Origin: Engelhardtia mirabilis
Lineage (GTDB): Bacteria; Planctomycetota; UBA1135; GCA-002686595
DNA length: 64,000 nt
NCBI RefSeq assembly: GCF_007748095.1
Contig: NZ_CP036287.1
Location: 4,960,001 to 5,024,000 of the forward strand
Reading direction: 5' to 3'
Within the stretch, counting starts at the first letter, position 1. Every line of letters starts with the position of its first letter. Shown piece after piece: positions 43,337 to 51,336 of the stretch. The notes under the pieces are model-generated. The model saw only the letters and a program-made list of their open reading frames with translations, made no database searches and had not been told where the DNA came from. The position numbers were made by a program, and so were the translations under genes.

Positions 43337-44254
43337 ATGCCGACCTTCGAACAACTGCTGCAGGGAGTCCCCACGGGCGACGCCCTGATCTGGGCTTCGA
43401 TCCTGCCCTTCCTGTTGGGGCTCTTCCTGGTCGCGCTCGCCCTGCGGCGAACGGCGCCCGGCGGTTCAACGGCTTGGGGCGCGAGCCTGGCCCTGCTCGG
43501 CGCTTGGATCGCGATCCACATCGCCGTGTGGGGTCCGCCGCCGATGCCGCCGGTGATGGCCTACGACTGGTTGATCGTCGGTGTCCCCTTGGCCGCCCTC
43601 GCAGCACTGTGGACCGCAGCCAATCGCGACCGCCGCAAGCTCGGCCTCGCGATCCAAGTGGTCGCCGCCGTGACCCTCGCCGGCCTGACCCTCTGGCCGC
43701 GCCTGCGCGTCGCCGGCTGGGGCCCCTGGGAGAACACGTGGCGCAGCGCCGTGCTCGGCGGAGCGATCCTCGTGGCCTGGCTCGGCGCCCTACGCGGTGC
43801 TGCGCGCCGACCCGCGCGCGAGAGCCTCGGACTCCAGCTCGCCACCGCCAGCTGCGCGGCGATCGCCGTGGGCATGTCCGGGACCCAGAACATGGCCCAG
43901 GCCGCCGGAGGCGTCGCCGCCTGCCTGGCCGGCGCACTCCTGGCCTCCATGCGCCAGGCCGACGGCGCCGGCCGCCTGGCCCTGGGCTCCGCCCCCATCG
44001 CCGCCGCCGCCGTGGGCGGCCTGCTGCTCAACGGGCACCTCTTCGCCTACGTGGAGTTGCGCGTGTTCCTGCTCTGCCTGGCGCCCCTGCTCCTGGCCCC
44101 CGCCGGAGCCCTGCTGTGGCCGAACAAGCGCGGCCTGATCGCCGACGCCCTGCGGGTCCTGGTCCTGGCCGCCCCCGCGTTGCTCGGCGCCGCCCTGGCC
44201 GTCATGACCTTCCAAGCCGAGGCTGCCACCGACGGCAGCGCCGGGTACTACTGA
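43337..44254 (+). CDS. Polytopic membrane protein of unknown function
   Basis: 305 residues from ATG 43337 with seven or eight hydrophobic segments, e.g. LIWASILPFLLGLFLVALAL, GASLALLGAWIAIHIAVWG, LAIQVVAAVTLAGLTLW, LRVFLLCLAPLLLAPAGALL and VLVLAAPALLGAALAVM. A charged loop WPNKRGLIADAL precedes the last helix and the protein ends in TFQAEAATDGSAGYY. No transporter signature is recognised. Its 3' end exists twice more in the window as decayed copies (44274-44393 and 50857-51089), so it, or a relative, has been duplicated around the minus-strand kinase island. Confidence 0.8.
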   Translation: MPTFEQLLQGVPTGDALIWASILPFLLGLFLVALALRRTAPGGSTAWGASLALLGAWIAIHIAVWGPPPMPPVMAYDWLIVGVPLAALAALWTAANRDRRKLGLAIQVVAAVTLAGLTLWPRLRVAGWGPWENTWRSAVLGGAILVAWLGALRGAARRPARESLGLQLATASCAAIAVGMSGTQNMAQAAGGVAACLAGALLASMRQADGAGRLALGSAPIAAAAVGGLLLNGHLFAYVELRVFLLCLAPLLLAPAGALLWPNKRGLIADALRVLVLAAPALLGAALAVMTFQAEAATDGSAGYY

Positions 44255-44273
44255 GCGATGAGTCCATCCCTGC

Positions 44274-44393
44274 CGCAGGCCCCCGCCCTGGCCATCCCGC
44301 CGCAGCCTGATGGCCGACCCCCTCTGCGTGGTAGCTCCTACCCGCCCCCGCCACCCGAGCCGCCATAACCCTCCAAGCTGAAGCAGCGACCGA
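44274..44393 (+). pseudogene. Decayed copy of the 3' end of the 43337 gene
   Basis: Starting about 20 nt after the intact gene's stop, this stretch aligns to its last third: GCCTGATGGCCGACCCCCT matches GCCTGATCGCCGACGCCCT, and 44360-44393 (CCGCCATAACCCTCCAAGC, then TGAAGCAGCGACCGAC) matches CCGTCATGACCTTCCAAGC and following bases at roughly 80%. Frame is lost and TAA appears within. It reads as an old tandem partial duplication, not a gene. Confidence 0.5.
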
Positions 44394-44487
44394 CCCAAGC
44401 GCTGGCAACGTCCGAGTCCGGTGAGCCCATCTCGCAGGGCGTCCGCAAGGGCCGCGTCGGCTCAAGCTCGGCCCACCGGCCCCGCCT

Positions 44488-47400
44488 CTACCTCGAACTC
44501 TGTGGCACGGAACTCGCCACGACCGATTCCGCTTCCTCGATCAGGCGAAGAAGGCTCTCGTCGTCCCCATCCTGATGATTGCGCGCCGCGCGCCGCGCAC
44601 GATCGAGCGCATCCACGGCCTCCGTACCGAGACCGAGCCGTGCCGCGGACATTGCCAGGAAGAGCTCGATTCGAGGACACGGTTCAGACGCTGACGCTCT
44701 CAAGGCGAGGAGACCCTCCATCGCTTCGTCGAAAGCGCCACAGCGATAGTCTGCAGCCGGCCATGCCCACCGATCTGCAGGGTCCAAGAAGGCATCCCGC
44801 GCCTTGAGCGTCGCCATCGCGCGTCGCGCCACGTCGTAGTCCTCGGGCGAGCCGTTCGGATTCGACAGTCGCTCCCCCGCGACCCAGCTGAGCCCGACGC
44901 TCGAGAGGCCGCCGACGCTCGAGGCGATCCGCAACGCTTCCTCGCGCACCTCGACCGCGAGCGCACTATCATTTTCGATCGCCGTGATGACGTCCGGTTG
45001 AAAGAAGAGTTCTTCGCTGAGGGCCTGCACAAGACAGGCGGCTTCGCGAACGATCTCGTTCAATCGAGTCGAAACCTCGTCCGAGGCGGCGTCCGAGACC
45101 TCTCTGGGCAAGTCAACAGTCTTGAGGAGCGCGAGAATCTCTCGCCACGCGGATCCGTTGGCACGTCGCGCCAGGATCCACTCGACCGCGATCGCTCTCG
45201 ACTCCTCGAAATCCTTGCGCTCGGAGTACCGCCCGCCATACCACTGCGAATCCAAGATCCTCAGCTCGCCCGTCTCCGACTGAATCGCCAACCGCGATCC
45301 GTCAGGACTGAACTGAATCGAACGGGGCCCTTGAAATCCCCACCATTCGAAAGCCTTCACCTGGAACGACTGGACGACCTGCGACGTTCGGAGGTCGATC
45401 ATCTTGACGACGCTGTACTCCGGCTCCGTCACGACTCGCTTGCCGTCGGCGGTCAAGGCCAGCACAGGCCATTGCTCATGCTCCGGAACACGTGCAGGCA
45501 CGATCGTCCTCGATTCGAGATCTACCAAGGCTGCCTCACCCAACTCGTGTTCAAAGACGAGCAGCCATCGACCCGAGGCATCGAAAATCGCACCGTCGGA
45601 ACGAGCCAGCGGACTCGGTTGCGAGAAACCGATCAAACGGACTCCCGCGCCCACATCCCAGACCTCGACGCCTCTCGAGGAATGAACTACCGCCAGCGAT
45701 CGACGGCCATCTACGTGCGCCGCCAAGACTGACCCGTCCCAAGGCGGCCCCTCGGACCCTTCCAGTCGCTCTCCAATCTCAGCGGCTCGCCCGTACAGCG
45801 GGTCGATCAAGGCAGGCCCCGACCGCTCAGACCATTCGATTCCTACGAGCGCCCCCACTCCCTCTGCACAGTAAGTTCCGATATCGCATTCGAAATCATA
45901 CTGAAGCCGCCTCAGCATCTGCTTCGAACTCAGGTCCCAGACCTCGCCGACCCCATGGGACGGCCTCAGTGTCGCTAGCCTGGACGATCCTCCATCAAAT
46001 GCCACGGGATACATCTCTTCGACCATGCTCCCATCGCCTTGGATCGGGGGGTCGTCGATCCAATTCAGAACCGCCACTGGTGCTCCGTCGCCTAGATCGA
46101 AGACAAGAGTTCTTCCGTAAGCCCCATTGACGGCCGAAAATCTTCCATCCGGACTCAGAACGAGCGCTGCCTCCGACATCCATGTAATTCCATGCTGGGT
46201 ACCATCCACCTCGAACCGGAGGCGGCAGTTCCCATCGACCAAGCGCCAGACCTCGCCCATCAGATTACCTTCGCCTCCAGAATCCGATATTGCGACGATT
46301 TCTCGACCATCCGGCGTGAAGGCAAACGCCTTAACAGGACGCTCATAGCCACCGATCGTGGACAGTCGGGCATCACATACGTCCCACTCGACCATCAGGC
46401 CAGAAAGCCCCGACCCTACGAGCTCAGTCCCTCCAGGACTGAATGAGAGATCATTAAGAGGCCCCTCCAATCGACGCAGTTGCGTGTCTGTGTCGACCTC
46501 GACGATCACCACCCCCTGAGATTCGTCCGAAACGGCGACAAGGCGCCCATTGCAGGAGACAGCCTCTAGAGCGACGGGTTTCTCGACAGCGAACAGCCGT
46601 CGAGCCGCCGCTTCGCTCGTTAGATCTCTGACGAATAGCTCCTGATTTCCAGCGAGCGTGACGGCAAGCTCGGCATCATCGCTCAGCAGCGAGTCTATCG
46701 CGGATCGCTCGCCCTCGACGAGGTCGACCTCCCGCCAGACTTGTGCCCCACTGGACAGGACCTGAGCCGATCGCCCGCCGGCAAGGACGACAATACGCGA
46801 GTTGTCCCCTGCGAACTGCACTCGATCGATGTTCCACGCCTCAGCCTCACCCACTGCGATCGGACTCGAGAAATCCAGATCCTGCGCCCGGAACCTCACG
46901 CAATAGCCCCCCTCACGGAGCTCGGGTTTCCCCTCGATCACCGCAGTCGGCGAGAAACTGTCGGCGCGCTCGAGGTAGCCACAGCCGGCGACTCTCTCGC
47001 TTCCGGCGTCCAGCCCTAGTGCTCCAAGGCTCTGGCCGGTGATCGCGTCCCAACGCCTGACTCCGTGGCTGTCCCAGACCAGCAACTCACGACCATCCGG
47101 TCGAAACGAACATCGGGTCGGTCCCTGCCTCTCCTTACGATCCGTCGCGCTCGTCTCCGGCTCCGACGCCGGCCCGATCGCTAGATCCAACCACAAGGGA
47201 CCGCGGTCATCGCGAACTGACCAAACCAAGACCCGGCCGTCCTTGGCGGCGACGGCGAGCGTCGACGAGTCCGAGCTAAAGGCGAACTCTCCGTCTGACA
47301 GCACCGGCACCTCGAAGTTCGCGAGCAGATTGCCGCTGTCCACATCCCAACATTGGATCCCGTCGTCGGTCCGACTTGCGATCAAGCTGCCATCTGGGCT

Positions 47401-49062
47401 GTACTCGATCTGCCGCGCCGGCCGGGCGCCCCCGAAGGAACGGCGATAGTCCTCGATGGCCGCGTCGAGGAAGTCCCACTCCCACCCCCGTAGCTCCTGC
47501 GGTGCGGCGTCCAGCAGGCGACGGACCTCCTGTGATCCGAAACCTCGCTCGAGCGCTAGCCCGGCAGAGTTGACGAGCGCCACGTACTGCTGCTCGCGCA
47601 GTCGGCTCTGGCGCTCCGCGGCGAGCTCGACCAGGGCGTCCGCGCGGTGCTTCTGCAGGGTCGTCAGCGTGAGGCCGACGGCCACGGCGACCAGACTCAG
47701 TCCGATCGCGGCCGCCAGGGTGCGGTTGCGCAAGAGCCACTTGCGCGACTCGGCCCAGGTGCCGCTCTCGAAGGCGGCGACGACGCGGCGCTCGAGGAAC
47801 GCGCGCAGGTCCTCGGCGAGGGCCTGGATCGTGGGATAGCGCTCGGCGGCGTCGCGGGCCATCGCCTTCTCGCAGATGGCGACCAGCTCGAGGGGCGCGC
47901 GCGGCGCGACCTCGGCGAGGGCGCGCGGCGGGCCCTCGAGGACCCGCATCAGGACCGTGTAGGGCGAGACGCGGGCGCCGGCGGGGACGAAGGGCACCTG
48001 GCCGGCGATGAGCTCGTAGAGCATCGCGCCGACGCCGTAGACGTCGGAGCGCGGGCCGATGGCCTCGCGCTCGCCGCGGGCCTGCTCGGGGGACATGTAG
48101 GCGGGCGTGCCGATCACGTCGCCGTCCATGGTCAGGAGCGGGGAGTCAAGGGGGGTGTCAAGCTCGGGCCGGCGCAGGGAGTCGACGGCACTGGCATGTG
48201 GACGTCCGGTTGCGTTCGGACGCACGTCACGCACGTCGGGCTCCCCGAGCACCCGCGCCAGGCCCCAGTCCATGACGTAGACCTCGCCGTGGCGGCCGAC
48301 CATTACGTTGGCGGGCTTCAGGTCGCGGTGGATCACGCCCTTCTCGTGGGCGAAGGCGAGGCTCTCGCAGACACGCAGGAGCACGCCGAGGGCGCGGGGC
48401 TGGCTCCAGCCGTGGGCGCCGGACCGGACGTGTTCGAAGACGGTCGCGAGGTCCTCGCCCTTGACCAGCTTCATGGTGAAGAACGCGCGGCCGCTCTCGT
48501 CGGCGCCGAGTTCGTGGACCGGGACGATGCCCGGGTGGTTGAGCTGACTGGCGATGCGCGCTTCGTCGACGAAACGAGTGAGGGTCCGACCGTCGACCCT
48601 CGGTGTATCGCCCTCGGGGCTCTCCTCGCCGCGTCCGAGGACGACCTTCATGGCGAGCGGACGATTGAGCTTCGTGTCCCAGACCTTCAGCACGACGCCT
48701 CCCCCACCGCGGCCGATCACGGCGCGGAAGCGGTAGCGGCCCGAGTTGGGCGCGTGGATGCCGAGGCGGTCGAGAAGCTCGTCCGACGGGGGCTGACCGC
48801 TGTCTCGATCGTCGTCGCCCGCACCCGAGAGCGGCGACAAGACGATCCCCGCGCCATCTCGCACGAGGCCGGGGACCGCGCGGCCGAGCAGCGGAGCGAA
48901 CAGCTTCCAGTCGGCGTGGTACCGCGTGAGGTCGTCCGCGAGCGCCGGATGCTCGGCGAGGACTTCCTCGAAAGCCGGGGCTTCCCCCGCCTCGGCGGCC
49001 ACCGCCCATGACGCAAAGATCAACTCGGCGTCGTCGGGCTCGTCTATGTCATCCGTCGGCAT
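44488..49062 (-). CDS. Ser/Thr protein kinase with transmembrane segment and WD40 repeats
   Basis: 1,524 residues from ATG 49062. The kinase (about 110-430) has the Gly loop IGRGGGGVV, Lys139 in AMKVVLG, HRDLKPANV (245-253), DWG at 265-267 (DWG in place of DFG, common in planctomycete-type Hanks kinases) and GTPAYMSPEQ. One transmembrane helix follows (AAAIGLSLVAVAVGLTLTTL, about 455). The outer or C-terminal part, from about residue 545 to 1,300, is WD40-like repeats (RQIEYSPDGSLIASRTDDG, FSSDSSTLAVAAKDGRVLVW, VKAFAFTPDGREIVAISDSG), then a helical tail. GC content drops visibly in the WD40 half (roughly 44.5-47.4 kb) compared with the kinase half. Probably co-transcribed with the sigma gene 17 nt upstream. 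Confidence 0.93.
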   Translation of the reverse strand: MPTDDIDEPDDAELIFASWAVAAEAGEAPAFEEVLAEHPALADDLTRYHADWKLFAPLLGRAVPGLVRDGAGIVLSPLSGAGDDDRDSGQPPSDELLDRLGIHAPNSGRYRFRAVIGRGGGGVVLKVWDTKLNRPLAMKVVLGRGEESPEGDTPRVDGRTLTRFVDEARIASQLNHPGIVPVHELGADESGRAFFTMKLVKGEDLATVFEHVRSGAHGWSQPRALGVLLRVCESLAFAHEKGVIHRDLKPANVMVGRHGEVYVMDWGLARVLGEPDVRDVRPNATGRPHASAVDSLRRPELDTPLDSPLLTMDGDVIGTPAYMSPEQARGEREAIGPRSDVYGVGAMLYELIAGQVPFVPAGARVSPYTVLMRVLEGPPRALAEVAPRAPLELVAICEKAMARDAAERYPTIQALAEDLRAFLERRVVAAFESGTWAESRKWLLRNRTLAAAIGLSLVAVAVGLTLTTLQKHRADALVELAAERQSRLREQQYVALVNSAGLALERGFGSQEVRRLLDAAPQELRGWEWDFLDAAIEDYRRSFGGARPARQIEYSPDGSLIASRTDDGIQCWDVDSGNLLANFEVPVLSDGEFAFSSDSSTLAVAAKDGRVLVWSVRDDRGPLWLDLAIGPASEPETSATDRKERQGPTRCSFRPDGRELLVWDSHGVRRWDAITGQSLGALGLDAGSERVAGCGYLERADSFSPTAVIEGKPELREGGYCVRFRAQDLDFSSPIAVGEAEAWNIDRVQFAGDNSRIVVLAGGRSAQVLSSGAQVWREVDLVEGERSAIDSLLSDDAELAVTLAGNQELFVRDLTSEAAARRLFAVEKPVALEAVSCNGRLVAVSDESQGVVIVEVDTDTQLRRLEGPLNDLSFSPGGTELVGSGLSGLMVEWDVCDARLSTIGGYERPVKAFAFTPDGREIVAISDSGGEGNLMGEVWRLVDGNCRLRFEVDGTQHGITWMSEAALVLSPDGRFSAVNGAYGRTLVFDLGDGAPVAVLNWIDDPPIQGDGSMVEEMYPVAFDGGSSRLATLRPSHGVGEVWDLSSKQMLRRLQYDFECDIGTYCAEGVGALVGIEWSERSGPALIDPLYGRAAEIGERLEGSEGPPWDGSVLAAHVDGRRSLAVVHSSRGVEVWDVGAGVRLIGFSQPSPLARSDGAIFDASGRWLLVFEHELGEAALVDLESRTIVPARVPEHEQWPVLALTADGKRVVTEPEYSVVKMIDLRTSQVVQSFQVKAFEWWGFQGPRSIQFSPDGSRLAIQSETGELRILDSQWYGGRYSERKDFEESRAIAVEWILARRANGSAWREILALLKTVDLPREVSDAASDEVSTRLNEIVREAACLVQALSEELFFQPDVITAIENDSALAVEVREEALRIASSVGGLSSVGLSWVAGERLSNPNGSPEDYDVARRAMATLKARDAFLDPADRWAWPAADYRCGAFDEAMEGLLALRASASEPCPRIELFLAMSAARLGLGTEAVDALDRARRAARNHQDGDDESLLRLIEEAESVVASSVPQSSR

Positions 49063-49079
49063 GGGCTCGATCTTTCACG

Positions 49080-49739
49080 TCAGGCGTCTCGCTCTCTCGG
49101 TTGCAATCGGGGGCGCAACGCCCGTCGGAGTCGAATCCAGGCGCGCTGGTGGAGTTGACGTGCAGCGCCCTGCTCCCGACCGAGCTCGGCCGCGATCCGA
49201 TCCCAGTCCTCACCGACGTAGTCACGCAGGACGACGACGCGGCGTTGGTCCTCCGGGAGTCGGGTAACCTCGTCGTCGAGCAGCTCGCGGACCTCGGCCA
49301 ACATCGCCTGCTCGTCCGGACGCTCGTCACCGGCGCCGAGCCGCCCGCACGCACTCTCGGCGAGCGGGACCTCGCGCCTGACATCTCGCTTGCGAGTCGT
49401 GCGCGCGGCATAGGCATCGCGGATCTGATTGGTCGCGATCATCGCGAGCCAGTTGAGGATCCCCGCGTGGTTGCGCGGATACAGGTCCGCAATGCGGGGC
49501 AGCGCCGCGCGGAACGTGCTCTGGACAATGTCCATCGAATCGTGGTCGCGGCGCAGGAAGCTCTCCCCGAGTTGGATCCGCACGATCCGGCGCAGGCGAT
49601 CCTGGTAACGCGCGACCAGGTCCTCGAGCGCATTGCGGTCACCTGCCCGTGCCAGCGCGAGCAGCTCGAGCGATGCTTTGGGTGTAGGCAGGTCACCCGG
49701 GGAGAGCGAGCGTGCCAGGAGATCGTCGGGGTCGGTCAT
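49080..49739 (-). CDS. ECF sigma factor of the kinase-associated type
   Basis: 219 residues from ATG 49739. Region 2: ALEDLVARYQDRLRRIVRIQ and MDIVQSTFRAALPRIADLY, with NHAGILNWLAMIATNQIRDAY. Region 4: VTRLPEDQRRVVVLRDYVGE, DWDRIAAELGREQGAARQLH and RAWIRLRRAL. This form resembles the ECF groups encoded beside Ser/Thr kinase genes in planctomycetes, where phosphorylation of the sigma factor is the proposed switch instead of an anti-sigma factor. Stop to kinase start is 17 nt, strongly supporting that pairing. Inferred output: a regulon activated when the WD40-bearing kinase is triggered. Confidence 0.92.
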   Translation of the reverse strand: MTDPDDLLARSLSPGDLPTPKASLELLALARAGDRNALEDLVARYQDRLRRIVRIQLGESFLRRDHDSMDIVQSTFRAALPRIADLYPRNHAGILNWLAMIATNQIRDAYAARTTRKRDVRREVPLAESACGRLGAGDERPDEQAMLAEVRELLDDEVTRLPEDQRRVVVLRDYVGEDWDRIAAELGREQGAARQLHQRAWIRLRRALRPRLQPRERDA

Positions 49740-49834
49740 TCGGTCGAAGCGCTATTCTGCTCCGCTCTCGCGGATCTTGGGAGTGGGGTGATCGAGGCTT
49801 CGGCCCTGCGCCCACCAACGACCTCGAGACAGCG

Positions 49835-50722
49835 CTAGGGGTGCCTGGCCACTCGAAGGCCGTAGGGGCGGATGACCGGGTCGCTGTAGCGGCGCTGGCG
49901 CGCGGAGGCGCGAGCCTCGGACATCGGTCGGCTGTACGCTCCGCCGCGCAGGACGTGCCCATTGCTGGGATTGGACGAGCCCGCCGGGTCGACGCCGAGG
50001 TCGGGAGCGGCCGCGATCCGCTCGTATTCGGCGGGGTCGTAGTGGTCAGAGCACCACTCCTTGACGTTGCCGAGCATGTCGTGGAAGCCGAGCGCGTTCG
50101 CCTTCCTCGTCCCGACGACGCGCGCTCTGTCGCCCGCGTTGTCGCGGTACCAGGCCACGCTCGACAGGCTCTTGCCGTAGACCGGCCCGTCCGTGCCAGC
50201 CCGACACGCGTACTCCCATTCGGCCTCGGTCGGGAGTCGGAGTGGGCTCGACTCGGTGTCGTCGGCCTGGTTCGCCCTTCGCAGGTAGGCCACAACGTCG
50301 TCGAAGCCGAGCCCTTCCTTGGGTAGCCCCGGGCGATTGGAGAGCTCAGCACCGTCGACCAGATGGTCCCACTCGTGCTTCTGTACCTCATATCGACCCA
50401 AGTAGAAGGGCGCGGTGATGGTGACGGTGTGCCGCGGTTTCTCCTCCATGCCGGCGAGGTCGTCGCCCCTGCTCGCGCCGCGTTCGTAGGTGCCGGGCGG
50501 CACGAGGAGCAGCTCCACTCCGGTCGTCCGATCGCGCACTCGCCAGGCGAGCCCCGTTTCGGTGATTCGCCGGCGGAGGTCAGCATCCTTCACGACCGCT
50601 CTCGATGGCTTCGCGTCGAGGAGCTCGGCCCAGATCGGGACGGTCGGTCCCTCGGGCATCGCGAGCGAGGTGGCGGAAGGGAGGCAGTGGGCCAAGAGCA
50701 CCAGGGCCGTTTCGAGCAGCAT
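49835..50722 (-). CDS. SUMF1/FGE-like protein without the catalytic cysteine motif
   Basis: 295 residues from ATG 50722 with a real Shine-Dalgarno AGGAGG 7 nt upstream. A leader-like start (LETALVLLAHCLPSATSLA) suggests export. The SUMF1 fold is clear: ELLLVPPGTYERGASRGDD, FYLGRYEVQKHEWDHLVDG, LRLPTEAEWEYACRAG, NALGFHDMLGNVKEWCSDHY and GHVLRGGAYSRPMSEARASA ending in PYGLRVARHP. Catalytic FGEs have Cys in the segment after RGGS(W/F); here it is Ser-Arg, so formylglycine generation is unlikely and a binding or structural role is favoured, as in many kinase-linked SUMF1 domains. Same strand as sigma and kinase (95-nt gap). Confidence 0.88.
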   Translation of the reverse strand: MLLETALVLLAHCLPSATSLAMPEGPTVPIWAELLDAKPSRAVVKDADLRRRITETGLAWRVRDRTTGVELLLVPPGTYERGASRGDDLAGMEEKPRHTVTITAPFYLGRYEVQKHEWDHLVDGAELSNRPGLPKEGLGFDDVVAYLRRANQADDTESSPLRLPTEAEWEYACRAGTDGPVYGKSLSSVAWYRDNAGDRARVVGTRKANALGFHDMLGNVKEWCSDHYDPAEYERIAAAPDLGVDPAGSSNPSNGHVLRGGAYSRPMSEARASARQRRYSDPVIRPYGLRVARHP

Positions 50723-50729
50723 GGAGAGT

Positions 50730-50735
50730 CCTCCT
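50730..50735 (-). promoter_or_regulatory. Strong Shine-Dalgarno site of SUMF1-like gene
   Basis: AGGAGG on the minus strand, 7 nt before ATG 50722. It stands out because most genes in the window lack any visible Shine-Dalgarno sequence, and it fixes the start. Confidence 0.75.
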
Positions 50736-50856
50736 GAGGATCATCGGAATCGCAACAGCCAGCGGGTCCGGCCATTCGGTCCATCGACGGCTGTCTCCTT
50801 TGGGTGTCACGCGGAATTCTTGGGAATCCGGCATGAAGCCCTGGCGAGCCACCGGT

Positions 50857-51089
50857 CAGCCTGACCCCTCTGACCGCGGCTTCATGTGGTCGGCTGGGGC
50901 CCAGGGAGAACACCTGGCGCTGCACCAACTTCGGGGGCGCCATCCTCACCCTCTGGCTCGGCACCCTACGAGGGGCCCCCGCCCGAAGCCTTCCTGTGGC
51001 CGGACAAGCGCGGCCTGATCGCCGACGCCTTGGCCGTCATGACCTTCCAGGCCGAGGCCGCCGCCGACGGCAGCGTCGGGTACTACTGA
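50857..51089 (+). pseudogene. Decayed partial copy of the 43337 membrane-protein gene
   Basis: Matches the intact gene in three blocks: 50857-50960 corresponds to about 43680-43795 (shared GGCTGGGGCCC, GGGAGAACAC, CTGGCTCGGC), then about 300 bp are missing, then GTGGCCGGACAAGCGCGGCC matches the segment before the last helix, a further 45 bp are missing, and the final 60 bp through TGA are almost identical (peptide AVMTFQAEAAADGSVGYY). The membrane helices are out of frame or absent. It is a remnant, in the same orientation as the intact gene, on the far side of the kinase island. The rest of 50723-51330 holds only two hairpins. Confidence 0.75.
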
Positions 51090-51178
51090 GCCCCACCGCC
51101 CACCGAACCGATCGGAGCAACCGAGGCGGTTGAAACGACCACCGTCCCGTCCGCATCCCAACACCGACGCGAACGCAA

Positions 51179-51219
51179 GACGCCCCGCGCCCGGACCGAT
51201 CGTCCGAGCGCGGGGCGTC
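51179..51219. terminator. Strong GC hairpin downstream of the gene remnant
   Basis: GACGCCCCGCGC (51179-51190) pairs perfectly with GCGCGGGGCGTC (51208-51219); CGGAC/GTCCG continues the stem inside. Bases CCTGCTTCT follow on the plus strand. Likely terminates plus-strand transcription of the ancestral copy or minus-strand read-through from nrdB. Confidence 0.55.
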
Positions 51220-51309
51220 CTGCTTCTGGCCGTTCCCGGGCGGCAGCCGTCGGTCCGCACCAAGGACAGCCAACACTCCAACGGCGCCAGCCGTTGGGCC
51301 AAAGGCAGG

Positions 51310-51336
51310 TTCTAGCTGCCCTTCGGGCAGCTAGAA
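51310..51336 (-). terminator. Hairpin overlapping the nrdB stop codon
   Basis: A perfect 12-bp stem, TTCTAGCTGCCC (51310-51321) with GGGCAGCTAGAA (51325-51336), around TTC. The nrdB stop codon (51331-51333 on minus) lies inside one arm. Read on the minus strand it is followed by CCTGCCTTT. Candidate terminator of the nrdAB operon. Confidence 0.55.

Noticed and set aside
49835..50722. Maturation enzyme for the two sulfatases
   Set aside because: The segment after RGG lacks the catalytic Cys, and one of the two sulfatase-fold proteins has no formylglycine site.
50886..51089. 67-codon plus-strand frame as a gene
   Set aside because: It is the out-of-frame then in-frame remnant of the 43337 gene with large deletions; only the last 20 codons match.
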